DNA from: Amycolatopsis marina
GTDB taxonomy: Bacteria > Actinomycetota > Actinomycetes > Mycobacteriales > Pseudonocardiaceae
Direction: 5' to 3'
Length of the DNA: 64,000 bases
Assembly (NCBI RefSeq): GCF_900111885.1
Contig: NZ_FOKG01000006.1
Location: 186,001-250,000 of the forward strand
Shown: one piece after another, positions 50,783 through 62,515 of the stretch
Position numbering within the stretch: the first letter of the stretch is position 1
Layout: every line of letters starts with the position of its first letter
Position numbers and translations under genes: made by a program
Notes under the pieces: model-generated
Databases searched by the model: none
Seen by the model: only the letters and a program-made list of their open reading frames with translations
What the model was told of the DNA's origin: nothing

Positions 50783-51613
50783 ATGGACAGTGTGCGGTTG
50801 ATCGAGCAGTGGCCGGTGGACAACGCGTCGACAGCGGTCGTGGCCGCCGACGGCCGGGTGCTGGGCAGTCACGGTGACACCAGCCGGGTCTATCCCCTCG
50901 CCTCGGTCACGAAGCTGCTCACCGCCTACACCGCCCTCATCGCCATCGAGGAGGGCGTGGTCGAGCTGGACACGCCCGCGGGTCCGGAAGGCTCTACGAT
51001 CCGGCATCTGCTCGCGCACACCTCGGGGCTCGGCTTCGACGCCCACAAGGTGATGGCGGAGCCCGGCACCCGGAGGCTGTACTCGAACGCCGGGTTCGAG
51101 CAGCTCACCGAGGCCCTCGAGCAGCACTCGGACATTCCGTTCCGGGACTACCAGGCGGAAGCGCTGTTCGGACCGCTCGCGATGCGCGACACCGTGCTCG
51201 AGGGTTCTCCCGCCGCGGGCGCGAAATCCACTGTGGATGATCTGACCACTTTTGCCGCCGAACTGCAGCGGCCCACACTCATCGACCCTCGCACGCTCGC
51301 CATGGCCACCAGCGTGGCCTTCCCCGGGCTGAGCGGTGTCCTGCCCGGATTCGGTCATCAGAAGCCCAACGACTGGGGCCTCGGATTCTCCATCAGGGAC
51401 CACAAGAGTCCACACTGGACCGGTGAGCACAGCTCGCCCGGCACGTTCGGCCATTTCGGGCAGTCAGGCACATTCCTCTGGGTGGACCCCGAGGCCGGCG
51501 CGGCGTGCGTCGTCCTCACCGACCGCACCTTCGGCCCGTGGGCCGCCGAGACGTGGCCCCCGTTCACCGACGCCGTACTGGCCGAGTTGCGCGGGCAGGA
51601 AACCCCAAGCTAG
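50783..51613 (+). CDS. Serine hydrolase / class C beta-lactamase-like (cytosolic)
   Basis: A 276-residue member of the beta-lactamase/transpeptidase-like fold. The catalytic SxxK is in YPLASVTKLLTAYTAL, the Tyr motif is RLYSNAGFEQL, and FGHFGQSGTFLW is the likely third (HxG-type) element. No signal peptide is visible, so an esterase or peptidase role is as likely as beta-lactam hydrolysis. A GTG at 50774 is an alternative start. It converges on the next gene, sharing four bases (CTAG) that provide both stops. Confidence 0.88.
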   Translation: MDSVRLIEQWPVDNASTAVVAADGRVLGSHGDTSRVYPLASVTKLLTAYTALIAIEEGVVELDTPAGPEGSTIRHLLAHTSGLGFDAHKVMAEPGTRRLYSNAGFEQLTEALEQHSDIPFRDYQAEALFGPLAMRDTVLEGSPAAGAKSTVDDLTTFAAELQRPTLIDPRTLAMATSVAFPGLSGVLPGFGHQKPNDWGLGFSIRDHKSPHWTGEHSSPGTFGHFGQSGTFLWVDPEAGAACVVLTDRTFGPWAAETWPPFTDAVLAELRGQETPS

Positions 51614-52554
51614 GGAGTCATCACCCGGATCGGCTCCCCGGCAAGGTACGCGGCTATGTTCTCCACGGCGTCGGAGTAGAACACCGAGTACAGCGTGTCG
51701 TTGACGTAGCCGATGTGCGGCGTGAGCACCGTGTTCGGCGCTGTCCGCAGTGGATGGCCGACCGGCAGCGGTTCGACGTCGAACACGTCGAGGGCGGCGC
51801 ACTTGATCCTGTTCTCCCGCACCGTGTCCAGCAGCGCGCTCTCATCGATGATCGGCCCGCGCGAGGTGTTCACCAGGACCGCCCCCGGCCGCATGACACC
51901 CAGTTCGGCCGAGCCGACGAGCCCGCGGGTGCGGTCGCTGAGCACGAGGTGCACCGAGAGGACGTCCGAGTTCCGGAACAACTCGTCCTTCGACACCGCG
52001 GTGACACCCTGTTCAGCCGCCCGCTCCTCGGTCAGGTTCTGGCTCCACGCGATCGTGTTCATCCCGAACGCCTGCCCGATCGCCGCCACCCGCGCGCCGA
52101 GCCTGCCCAGGCCGAGCAGCCCCAGGGTGCGCCCGTGCAGGCCGGTGCCGACCGCCTGCTGCCACCCGCCCGCGCGCACCGACCGCTCCTCGGCGGGAAT
52201 GTTGCGGGCCGCGGCCAGGATCAGCGCCCAGGTGTGTTCCACCGTGGGTTCCGCCCGGTAGCCGGTGCCGCAGACCACGACGCCCTGCTCCCCTGCCGCG
52301 CTCAGATCGATGGCCGCGTTGCGCCTGCCGGTGCTGACCAGCAGGCGCAACGCGGGCAATCTGCGCAGCAGCGCCGCGTCGAACCGGGTGCGCTCGCGCA
52401 TCGCCACCACGACCTCGAATCCGTCCAGCCGCCGGACCAGTTCGTCCTGGTCTCCGATGTGCTCGGTGAACACCTCGACCTCGGCGCCGAGGCTGTCCCA
52501 ATCGGCGAAGTCGAGTGCGACGTTCTGGTAGTCGTCGAGAATGGCGATCTTCAT
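51610..52554 (-). CDS. D-isomer specific 2-hydroxyacid dehydrogenase
   Basis: A 314-residue NAD-dependent oxidoreductase. It has the dinucleotide loop LGLLGLGRLGARVA, the substrate Arg in LVNTSRGPIIDESAL, the catalytic Glu in DVFDVEPLP, and the His in LTPHIGYVNDT. The physiological acid is unknown; it is not SerA, because no ACT domain follows. Its stop overlaps the convergent serine hydrolase. Confidence 0.92.
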   Translation of the reverse strand: MKIAILDDYQNVALDFADWDSLGAEVEVFTEHIGDQDELVRRLDGFEVVVAMRERTRFDAALLRRLPALRLLVSTGRRNAAIDLSAAGEQGVVVCGTGYRAEPTVEHTWALILAAARNIPAEERSVRAGGWQQAVGTGLHGRTLGLLGLGRLGARVAAIGQAFGMNTIAWSQNLTEERAAEQGVTAVSKDELFRNSDVLSVHLVLSDRTRGLVGSAELGVMRPGAVLVNTSRGPIIDESALLDTVRENRIKCAALDVFDVEPLPVGHPLRTAPNTVLTPHIGYVNDTLYSVFYSDAVENIAAYLAGEPIRVMTP

Positions 52555-52591
52555 CAGCCCAGCCTAGATCGCGTCTCCGGTCACCGCCGCG

Positions 52592-53182
52592 TCATGCTCC
52601 GTCCGCACTCTTCGCCTCCCTCGCGCGGCCCATGATCTCGTCCACGACGTCGTTCTTCGCGTCCGCGTAGTGCTGGATGTAGGTCCAGGTGCGGGCCGCC
52701 AGTTCCCGCTTCGTGTTCGCGTACAGGTCGCGGTCCGCTTCGTCGGCCCTGAGGTGGTCCCGGAAGGTCAGGTAGCGTTCGATCTCGCCGGTGTCCGGCG
52801 AGTACACGTGCAGGTTGACATCGGTGTCCGGTCCCTTGAACGCCCGGTGTCCGTCCTTGGGCTCGCGGATCACCAGCCGGTATCCCGCCGCTTCGAGCGC
52901 GGGCAGATAGGCGCCCTCGTCGTCGACGTCCGGCACGATCAGCAGGATGTCGATCCGCGGCTTCGCACACAACCCCGGCACCGCGGTGGAGCCGATGTGC
53001 TCCAGCACGAGCACCCGCTCCCCCAGTGTGCGGCGGATCCGGTCCGCCTCCCGTTCGTAAAGGGCGGGCCAGGCGGGGTCGTATTCGACCATCGTGACCG
53101 TCGAGTCGAGGACAGGCGCACCGCCCACCCAGATGGATTCGATGTCGTCGTCGGAGTACACGTTGCGGCCGGGTACCGGCAT
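52592..53182 (-). CDS. GrpB family protein (UPF0157 nucleotidyltransferase fold)
   Basis: A 196-residue protein with the family core EHIGSTAVPGLCAKPRIDIL, where GSTA and the Asp of RIDIL match the nucleotidyltransferase active site, plus DVNLHVYSPDTGEIERYLTFRDHL. In Enterococcus and Bacillus relatives the function is unclear. It lies between aroE and the dehydrogenase with 48-bp and 37-bp gaps. Confidence 0.9.
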   Translation of the reverse strand: MPVPGRNVYSDDDIESIWVGGAPVLDSTVTMVEYDPAWPALYEREADRIRRTLGERVLVLEHIGSTAVPGLCAKPRIDILLIVPDVDDEGAYLPALEAAGYRLVIREPKDGHRAFKGPDTDVNLHVYSPDTGEIERYLTFRDHLRADEADRDLYANTKRELAARTWTYIQHYADAKNDVVDEIMGRAREAKSADGA

Positions 53183-53230
53183 GACTGACTCGGTCCTTCC
53201 TCAAGGCAGTCGACCAACCTAGCACCGGGC

Positions 53231-54106
53231 TTACCCCAGCGGCAACGGAATTGTCCCTCCGGTCGCCGCCCGCAGGGCATCGCGCATCGCCGCCCGTGGG
53301 GCCTGCTGCCCGGTGAACTGCTCCACCTGCCCGAAAGCCTGGTGCAGCAACATGTCCAGACCGGTGCCGAGGCTGCCGCCCCGCTCGGCCACGGCCCTGG
53401 CCAGCGGAGTGGGCCAGGGGTCGTAGATGACGTCGAGCAGACACGCCGCGAGTGCGAGGTCGTCGAGGTGCGGCTCGACCGCGGCCGACGGCACGGTACT
53501 CACCACCACCGGTGCCTGCGCCAGTTCGGCGAACTCCACCTCGGACCACTTGAGCACCTCGACGGCGAGGCCCATCCTGGCGGCGGCGGCCGAGGTCTCC
53601 TCCGCTCGCGCGGGTTCGCGCACCACCAACCGGACACCGGACAGTCCCAGTTCCGCGAACGCGACCGCCGCGGCGGCGGCCGTGCCACCCGCGCCGAGCA
53701 CCACCCCGGTCGCGCCGGGATCAGCACCGCGAAAACCACCCGCCGAGCGCAGTGCGCCGACGACGCCGTCCACATCGGTGCAGTCGGCCCGCCAACCGGA
53801 ATCGCACGGCACGAGCGTGTTCGCCGCGCCAACGGCCGCCGCTCGCGCGGTCACCTCCGACGCGAGGGCGAGCGCGGCACGTTTGCCCGGCATGGTCACC
53901 GAAAGCCCGGCCCATTCGGGCCCGAGGTCTCGCACGAAACCGGGCAGGCCGGCCGCGTCCATCTCGATCCGGTCATAGGTCCAGCCGGTCAGCCCGAGTG
54001 CCCGGTAGGCCGCGCCGTGCAGTACCGGTGAGAGCGAGTGCTCGATCGGCTTGCCGACGACGCCGGCGCGGAGCCGCCCCTCGGCGGGAGCTGGCTCAGT
54101 AGGCAC
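53231..54106 (-). CDS. aroE: Shikimate dehydrogenase
   Basis: A 291-residue NADP-dependent enzyme of the shikimate pathway. It has GVVGKPIEHSLSPVLHGAAY, the catalytic Lys in SVTMPGKRAALAL, ADCTDVDGVVGAL, the dinucleotide loop VLGAGGTAAAAA, and GLDMLLHQAFGQVEQFTG. The GTG start overlaps the mltG end by 11 bp. The rest of the aro cluster is 14 kb to the left. Confidence 0.95.
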   Translation of the reverse strand: MPTEPAPAEGRLRAGVVGKPIEHSLSPVLHGAAYRALGLTGWTYDRIEMDAAGLPGFVRDLGPEWAGLSVTMPGKRAALALASEVTARAAAVGAANTLVPCDSGWRADCTDVDGVVGALRSAGGFRGADPGATGVVLGAGGTAAAAAVAFAELGLSGVRLVVREPARAEETSAAAARMGLAVEVLKWSEVEFAELAQAPVVVSTVPSAAVEPHLDDLALAACLLDVIYDPWPTPLARAVAERGGSLGTGLDMLLHQAFGQVEQFTGQQAPRAAMRDALRAATGGTIPLPLG

Positions 54107-55820
54107 CGCGGGCCTGTGCTTCGCGCCGGTTCTGGTTGTGCTCCTCGTTGGTCTCGGCGAAGCAGGACAGCCCGTTCTTCTCGCACTTGACGAAGAAGAG
54201 GATGTCCCCTTCAGCGGGCTCGAGCGCGGCCTTCACGGCCTCGGGACTGGGCGCCGAGATCGGCGTCGGCGGCAGCCCCGTGTTGCGGTAGGTGTTGTAC
54301 GGGCCCGCCCGATCGCGGTCCTCGGGTTTGGTCCGCACGACCGGCCGGTCCAGCGCGTAGTTGACGGTCGAGTCCAGCTGCAGCTTCATGCCCTCGTCGA
54401 GGCGGTTGTAGATCACCCGCGACACCTTCTCGAAGTCCTGCTTGACGGCCTCCCGCTCGATCAGGGAAGCGATCACCACGATCTGGTACGGCGTCTTGCC
54501 GGTGCCCTCCGCCGCGTCCGGCAGTCCCGTGGCCTCCAGCCGGGTCGCCGACGCCGTCAGGAGCGACTTCAGCAGTTCCTCCGCCGTCTGTCCCGGCCGC
54601 ACGTCGTACACACCGGGCGCGACGAGGCCCTCGATCTTCCGGGCCCCTTCGGCCTTCGAGGCGTCGCGCACCGCCCACTCCGGCACGCCCAGCGCCGCCA
54701 GGTCCGCCTCCGCGGCGACCGAGCTGAGCTCCTCGACCGGAACACAGGTGCTGGTGCCGTTGAGCTCGGCGCAGGACGCGTCGGACACCAGCTTCAGCAC
54801 GCCGGGAGTGGCCGAACCGTCCGGCAGTGTGACGTCGTCCAGCTGGGTGCCCGCGCGGATCTGCAACTCGCCGACCCGCGCCTCCGGCTCGACGATCCGG
54901 CTCACCGCGGCAGCACCGGACATCTTGGTCTTGAGCACGTAGTACCCGGGCTGCACGCTGCGGATGCCCTCTTCGTCCGCACCGGCCTTCACGAACGCCT
55001 TCGCGCTCGCGACCACGTCCTTCTCCTGCAGGGTGGCGGCGATGGCGTTGGTGGAGTCGCCCTTCTCGACGCGGATCAGGACGTCGGTCTCTCCCGCGCC
55101 CTCGTAGTCCTCGTACCCGAAGATCTCGGTGATGCCGTACCACGCACCGCCGGCGAGCAGCACGATGACCGCGACGGCCGCGATCCAGCCGAACGCGCGC
55201 TTCGTCCGGCCGCCGCGCCTCCTGCCCAGGTCTTCCCGCTCGTCCTCGAAGTACTCCGGCTCGGCCCGGTCCTCGTCCTCGAAGTCCTCGTCGTAGTCGT
55301 CGTGGTCGTCGTAGTCGTCGTCCATGTACTCGTCGTCGGCGTACTCGGCGTCGTCCCGGTCGTCGTGGTCCGGGTGCTCAGCCTCGTCCGCATACGCGTC
55401 GACGGGTTCCGCGGCGGCGAGTTGCCCGGGTTCGAGGCGCAGCACCTCCGTCGGCCGCTCGTCCGGCGGCGGTCCCGATGGTCGCAGCCTGCGCCGTCCG
55501 GTCACGGGCGGCGGCGGTGCGCCGAGATCACCGGCGTGCCCGCCCTCCTGGGGCCGGACCACGGGACGCCGGGGCGGCAGCGGCCTGCCCGCGGGCGGCG
55601 CGCCCGGAGGCCCAGCGAGCGGCGGTGGCGGTCCCGCCGGACCGCCGCGCCGTGGCGGACGCGGCGGCGGCGCACCAGGCGGCGGTGGCTGCGCGGCCGC
55701 CGGAGGGGGCGGGACGGCAGCCGGAGGTACCGGTGGGGGTGGCGTACCGGGAGGACCGGGAGGACACTGTGGTCGCAGCCTCCGCCTGCCTCCGGTGCCG
55801 TCGTTCGGTGGAGTGGTCAT
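54096..55820 (-). CDS. mltG: Endolytic murein transglycosylase MltG with long low-complexity N-terminus
   Basis: A 574-residue cell-wall enzyme that cuts nascent glycan strands. Residues 1-125 are Pro/Gly/Arg-rich with two copies of GRRRLRP. Residues 140-198 are strongly acidic (Asp, Glu, Tyr), followed by a membrane helix at about 209-229 and the extracellular YceG domain with the catalytic Glu in [34 protein letters not shown] and [18 protein letters not shown]. The core matches the family; the cytoplasmic extension is of the kind seen in actinobacteria. It overlaps ruvX by 4 nt. Confidence 0.93.
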   Translation of the reverse strand: MTTPPNDGTGGRRRLRPQCPPGPPGTPPPPVPPAAVPPPPAAAQPPPPGAPPPRPPRRGGPAGPPPPLAGPPGAPPAGRPLPPRRPVVRPQEGGHAGDLGAPPPPVTGRRRLRPSGPPPDERPTEVLRLEPGQLAAAEPVDAYADEAEHPDHDDRDDAEYADDEYMDDDYDDHDDYDEDFEDEDRAEPEYFEDEREDLGRRRGGRTKRAFGWIAAVAVIVLLAGGAWYGITEIFGYEDYEGAGETDVLIRVEKGDSTNAIAATLQEKDVVASAKAFVKAGADEEGIRSVQPGYYVLKTKMSGAAAVSRIVEPEARVGELQIRAGTQLDDVTLPDGSATPGVLKLVSDASCAELNGTSTCVPVEELSSVAAEADLAALGVPEWAVRDASKAEGARKIEGLVAPGVYDVRPGQTAEELLKSLLTASATRLEATGLPDAAEGTGKTPYQIVVIASLIEREAVKQDFEKVSRVIYNRLDEGMKLQLDSTVNYALDRPVVRTKPEDRDRAGPYNTYRNTGLPPTPISAPSPEAVKAALEPAEGDILFFVKCEKNGLSCFAETNEEHNQNRREAQARGAY

Positions 55821-56310
55821 CGGCCCTCCCCCTCGGCACGACGGATGTGGGACGCGCGCGCGTCGAGCCAGCCCTGCAGGATTTCCACAGCGGCCGCCTG
55901 GTCCACCACGGCACGCTGCTTTCGGCCCTTCACGCCACGCTGCGACAACATACGCGCGGCGCTGACGGTCGTGAGGCGTTCATCCGCGAGCCGCACCGGA
56001 ACCGGATCGACCAGCCCGGCCAGACGCTCGGCGTAGGACACGGCGATCTCGGCCGCCGAGCCGTGGCGGTCGGCCAGAGTTCTCGGCAATCCGACAATCA
56101 CCTCGACCACCTCGTGTTCGGTGACGAGCTGGACGATCTGGTCGAGGTCGCTGTCCTTGTCCGCATCACGGGACAGGGTAACGAGCGGGCTCGCGAGAAA
56201 GGGCGTGGGATCGCTGAGCGCGACGCCGACCCGGACCGAGCCGACGTCGACGCCCAGCCGCCTGCCCGCCCCGGGGTCGTGTTCGCCAGGGCGATCGGGA
56301 CGGCGCGAAC

Positions 56311-56314
<4 letters not shown>
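55817..56314 (-). CDS. ruvX: RuvX/YqgF Holliday-junction resolvase-like pre-16S rRNA nuclease
   Basis: A 165-residue RNase H-fold protein with [19 protein letters not shown] (first Asp), [19 protein letters not shown] (Glu/Gly region), [15 protein letters not shown] and [17 protein letters not shown] (last Asp). It helps mature the 5' end of 16S rRNA in E. coli. The GTG start overlaps the alaS stop. Confidence 0.94.
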
Positions 56315-58971
<2,657 letters not shown>

Positions 58972-59088
58972 TGGTTTTCCTTGGTCGTGCGGGCCGGGCG
59001 CGCGGCTGTCGCGCGCATCGGGCCGGGATGGCTGTGCGGGCCGGTAGAGGCGGAGGGAACCGCGTCCCGGTCGAGAAGTGCGGTGCGG

Positions 59089-59418
59089 TCAGCCCTCCGC
59101 CCGGCGCGCTCGCCGGGGACGCGGCGCGGGGGCGGCGTGCCTGCCGTCGGCCGCCGCGGGGCGCGGTGACCGGCGCGCGACAGGGGTGACCACCCTGGAC
59201 CGCTCCTCCACGATGTCGCTCAACTCCTGCTCCCGCTCGCTCATGCCGGCGCGCACATCGGCGCCGAAGGTGCCCACGGCACCGGCGAGTTCTCGTATCG
59301 CCTCGCCCACATTCGAGGCTAACCCTGCCGGGCTGGCCTGACGAGCGGTTTCCGTCGCCTTGCGCGACAGTGCGACACCGGTCACGACCCCGACCCCGAG
59401 CCAGAAGATCCGCTTCAT
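59089..59418 (-). CDS. DUF6167-like hypothetical protein
   Basis: A 109-residue protein starting MKRIFWLGVGVVTGVALSRK, with one N-terminal membrane helix, an amphipathic middle part and an Arg/Pro/Ala-rich basic tail. Its place between DUF948 and alaS is conserved in actinobacteria. Its function is unknown. Confidence 0.75.
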   Translation of the reverse strand: MKRIFWLGVGVVTGVALSRKATETARQASPAGLASNVGEAIRELAGAVGTFGADVRAGMSEREQELSDIVEERSRVVTPVARRSPRPAAADGRHAAPAPRPRRARRAEG

Positions 59419-59819
59419 CGCCGGAATCCCTTCCGCCTGCGGGAGTGCTTCCCGGAATCCACGGCCTTCGCGTTGCGGCGGGCCTTCACGGCCTTGCTGA
59501 TGCCGTAGGACAACGCCGCCGTCTTCACCAGCGGCCCGCCCAGGGTCGCGGTGAACACCGACGACAGCGCGGAGACGTTGCCGGAAACCGCCTGCGCGTT
59601 CGCCGTGATCCCGTCGACCCGCTCGAGCTGGGTGTTGACGTGGGTGATGGTGTCGTTGGCCCCGTGCAGCAGCGGATCCGTGTTCTCGTGCGCCTTGCGG
59701 AGCGCGATCGTCGCCTCGTCCAGCGTGCGGCCGAGCTTGATCAACGGGATCGCCAGCAACAACACCAGCAGCACGAACGCGCCTGCGGCGACCAGTGCGG
59801 CGACCTGCCCTGCCGACAC
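59415..59819 (-). CDS. DUF948 domain-containing membrane-anchored protein
   Basis: A 134-residue protein with an N-terminal membrane helix (about 5-27) and a coiled, t-SNARE-like helix with LDEATIALRKAHENTDPLL and TITHVNTQLERVD, ending in a basic tail KHSRRRKGFRR. The GTG at 59819 has GAGGAGGG close upstream. It overlaps the next gene by 4 nt and is presumably co-transcribed with alaS. Confidence 0.8.
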   Translation of the reverse strand: MSAGQVAALVAAGAFVLLVLLLAIPLIKLGRTLDEATIALRKAHENTDPLLHGANDTITHVNTQLERVDGITANAQAVSGNVSALSSVFTATLGGPLVKTAALSYGISKAVKARRNAKAVDSGKHSRRRKGFRR

Positions 59820-59852
59820 GTGCCCTCCTCGAAAGTTCGATGGCTGTGTTCT

Positions 59853-59887
59853 CTTGAAGGTCCGCTTGAAGGTTCGCTTGAAGTTCG
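59853..59887. repeat. Three tandem 12-bp repeats upstream of the DUF948 gene
   Basis: CTTGAAGGTCCG, CTTGAAGGTTCG and CTTGAAGTTCG lie end to end in the 124-bp gap between rarA and the DUF948 gene, about 35 bp before the latter's start. They may be a slippage-prone spacer or a regulatory array. Confidence 0.7.
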
Positions 59888-59943
59888 CGGAATTGCCGGT
59901 CAGGCTACCGCGCGCGCCCGCGCCCGGCCGGGCGGCCCGCCGA

Positions 59944-61341
59944 TCACCCGCCCCTGGTTTCACCGCGGACGCTGCGCCGCAACTTCGGCACGCGCTCGGC
60001 GAGTGTGCGTTCCGCACCGTGCTGGGTGGGGTTGTAGTAGTCGGCGCCCACCAGTTCGTCCGGCGGGTACTGCTGTGCCAGCACTCCTTCCGGGGCGTTG
60101 TGCGGGTACCGGTAGCCCTGCGCGTTGCCGAGCTTGGCCGCACCCGCGTAGTGGCCGTCGCGCAGATGTGGCGGGACGGTGCCGATGCGTCCCGCCCGGA
60201 CATCGGCGAGCGCGGCGTCGATGCCGGCGATCACCGCGTTCGACTTCGGTGCGGTGGCGAGGTGCACGGTGGCCTGCGCGAGCGCGAGCCTGCCCTCGGG
60301 CATTCCGATGAACTGCACCGCGTGCGCGGCCGCCACGGCCGCCTGCAACGCCGTCGGGTCGGCCATCCCGATGTCCTCGCTGGCGTGCACGACGAGCCTG
60401 CGGGCCAGGAAGCGCGGGTCCTCCCCTGCCTCGATCATCCGGGCCAGATAGTGCAGTGCGGCGTCCACGTCGGAGCCGCGGATCGACTTGATGAACGCGC
60501 TGATCACGTCGTAGTGCTGATCGCCGTCACGGTCGTAGCGGACCGCGGCCTTGTCGACGGCGGCCTCCACGATGGCGAGGCCGACCGTCCTGTGCTCGGT
60601 GACACTCGCGGCGTCGGCCGCTGCCTCCAGCGCGGTCAGCGCGCGTCGCGCGTCCCCGGACGCCAGGCGCACCAGGTGGTTCTCCGCGTCCTCGGTGAGT
60701 TCCAGCTCACCGCCGAGGCCGCGCTCATCGGCCATCGCGCGCCGGATCAGGCCCCGCACGTCGTCGTCGGTCAGTGGCCGCAGTTGCAACACCAGCGACC
60801 GCGACAGCAGCGGGGACACGATCGAGAACGACGGGTTCTCCGTGGTGGCGGCGACCAGCAACACCGTCCTGTCCTCGACCGCGCCGAGCAGCGCGTCCTG
60901 TTGTGTCTTGGAGAAGCGGTGTACCTCGTCGATGAACAGCACGGTGTTCTCGGCGTTGTAGTTGCGCCTGCGGCGGGCCTCCTCGATGACCCCGCGAACC
61001 TCCTTGACGCCGGCAGACAGGGCGGACAACGCCACGAACCTACGGCCGGTGGCGGTGGAGACCAGGTTGGCCAGCGTGGTCTTGCCGGTTCCCGGTGGCC
61101 CGTGGAGCAGCACCGAGGCGGGCGCGGCCCCCTCGACGAGCCTGCGCAGCGGGGCTCCCTCCCCCAGCAGGTGCTGCTGCCCGACCACCTCGTCGAGCGA
61201 GCGCGGCCGCATCCGCACGGCGAGCGGCGCCCCGGCCGCGGCGGCGGGCACGCTCCGCTCGCCCGTTGCCGTGGGGGTATCGACCGGCTCCGGTGGCGCG
61301 GCCAGGTCGGGGTTCACCGTGAACAGCTCGTCTTGTTCCAC
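59944..61341 (-). CDS. rarA: Replication-associated recombination protein RarA (MgsA/WRNIP1 family AAA+ ATPase)
   Basis: A 465-residue AAA+ ATPase acting at stalled forks. It has [15 protein letters not shown] (Walker A), [18 protein letters not shown] (Walker B), the sensor [16 protein letters not shown], and the RarA-specific [25 protein letters not shown]. The GTG at 61341 gives [13 protein letters not shown]; an upstream ATG at 61392 is less likely. Confidence 0.95.
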   Translation of the reverse strand: MEQDELFTVNPDLAAPPEPVDTPTATGERSVPAAAAGAPLAVRMRPRSLDEVVGQQHLLGEGAPLRRLVEGAAPASVLLHGPPGTGKTTLANLVSTATGRRFVALSALSAGVKEVRGVIEEARRRRNYNAENTVLFIDEVHRFSKTQQDALLGAVEDRTVLLVAATTENPSFSIVSPLLSRSLVLQLRPLTDDDVRGLIRRAMADERGLGGELELTEDAENHLVRLASGDARRALTALEAAADAASVTEHRTVGLAIVEAAVDKAAVRYDRDGDQHYDVISAFIKSIRGSDVDAALHYLARMIEAGEDPRFLARRLVVHASEDIGMADPTALQAAVAAAHAVQFIGMPEGRLALAQATVHLATAPKSNAVIAGIDAALADVRAGRIGTVPPHLRDGHYAGAAKLGNAQGYRYPHNAPEGVLAQQYPPDELVGADYYNPTQHGAERTLAERVPKLRRSVRGETRGG

Positions 61342-61471
61342 GTATCGAAGGTATCCCGCACCGCCGACACGCGTTGCGCTGGCGGTGAACAATGTGGCTG
61401 CGCACCCTGTCCGCCCGCGATGCTCGCCCCTCCCGGATCCCGTCGCCCCGTGGGACGGCCGCCCGGCCTAA

Positions 61472-61554
61472 GCACTTTCCCGGGAAAGTGCGAATCCGGA
61501 AACTCGCGTCCCTGGTCATGGGATTGACCTCACGCACTTTCCCGGGAAAGTGCG
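61472..61554. repeat. Two identical 20-22 bp perfect palindromes
   Basis: GCACTTTCCCGGGAAAGTGC occurs at 61472-61491 and again at 61534-61553, where it extends to 22 bp with a C/G pair. Their centres are 62 bp apart, about six helical turns. They fill much of the 223-bp gap between rarA and the GDSL hydrolase gene. They could be an operator pair, or terminator hairpins of a dispersed repeat family. Confidence 0.75.
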
Positions 61555-61564
61555 GTGCCACGGG

Positions 61565-62422
61565 TCAGGGCAGCCGGGTGGCCAGGGACTCTCTCGCCGA
61601 GCGGAGCATGATCGCGGCGGCGTAGGGCATCAGGTCCCGGCCTCTGCGCCACAGCCAGGGAATCCCCTTCACCACCAGCCAGCCGACGTGATCGGCCGTG
61701 CCCACCGGCGCGCCCCCCGACAGGCGCAGACCGACCGGGGCGGGGACGGCGAAGCCGCGCTGCCGCAGCATTTCCGTGAACCCGCGAGCGAGCAACCGGT
61801 GTCCCAGTTCGGACGGATGCAGCCGGTCCACGCTCCACGCGTCGAGGTCGTACGCCCCCGGCACACCGGCGAGGTCGAGGCAGGGCACACCGCGCCCGAC
61901 GACGACGGAGTCGATGGCCGTGTTGAGCATCTCGATCCGGGCCCGTAGTGCCCGGTGCAGCGGTCCCGGCAGGCGGAAGACCCGGCCGTGGTCGTGAAAC
62001 CGGACCACGACGGGAACCGCACCGACGGCCAGCAGACGGGTGACGATCTGGTCCAGGTCGGCTGCCACGTCCACCGGGCTGAAGTCCGAGCGCAGGGTGT
62101 CGTTCATCCCGGCCAGCACCAGCACGGCGTCCGGCCGGTGCGCCAGCGCGTCCGGCAGCTGACGTTCCCGCACACAGCGCATGCGCGCACCGGTGAACGA
62201 GTGGTTGACGTAGCCACCGGGCTCGACGCCGAGTGCGTCGGCGACGAGTGGGCCGACGCCGCGCCAGCCACCGTCGGGAAGTGGATCACCGAGTCCGACA
62301 GCGGTCGAGTCGCCGAGTACCGCGAGCCGGTGCGCGGTCCGGCCCGCGGTAGGCAGCGCGGTCGTCGGAGGGGTAGGGAGTGGGTCGAGGGTCGAAGTGA
62401 CTTCGTTACTCACCACGGTCAC
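61565..62422 (-). CDS. SGNH/GDSL-family hydrolase
   Basis: A 285-residue esterase-like protein. The nucleophile Ser is in LAVLGDSTAVGLGDP, block III is LVLAGMNDTLRSDF, and the catalytic Asp and His are in SVDRLHPSELGHRLLARGF. No signal peptide is obvious. The substrate is unknown. The GTG start at 62422 leads an unusual Thr/Pro-rich 30-residue N-terminus. An ATG does not occur near the conserved core. Confidence 0.88.
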   Translation of the reverse strand: MTVVSNEVTSTLDPLPTPPTTALPTAGRTAHRLAVLGDSTAVGLGDPLPDGGWRGVGPLVADALGVEPGGYVNHSFTGARMRCVRERQLPDALAHRPDAVLVLAGMNDTLRSDFSPVDVAADLDQIVTRLLAVGAVPVVVRFHDHGRVFRLPGPLHRALRARIEMLNTAIDSVVVGRGVPCLDLAGVPGAYDLDAWSVDRLHPSELGHRLLARGFTEMLRQRGFAVPAPVGLRLSGGAPVGTADHVGWLVVKGIPWLWRRGRDLMPYAAAIMLRSARESLATRLP

Positions 62423-62515
62423 GCGTCAGAGGATCCGGCACACAGGCTCACTCGGGATGATCGCCGGGTAACAGCGTGCGGACGCCCCGGCGAACCCTCG
62501 GTGCGCGCGGCCCGG

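Noticed and set aside
50783..51613. Calling the serine hydrolase an antibiotic-resistance beta-lactamase
   Set aside because: SxxK and YxN are present but there is no export signal; the fold covers many esterases and peptidases, so resistance is not supported.
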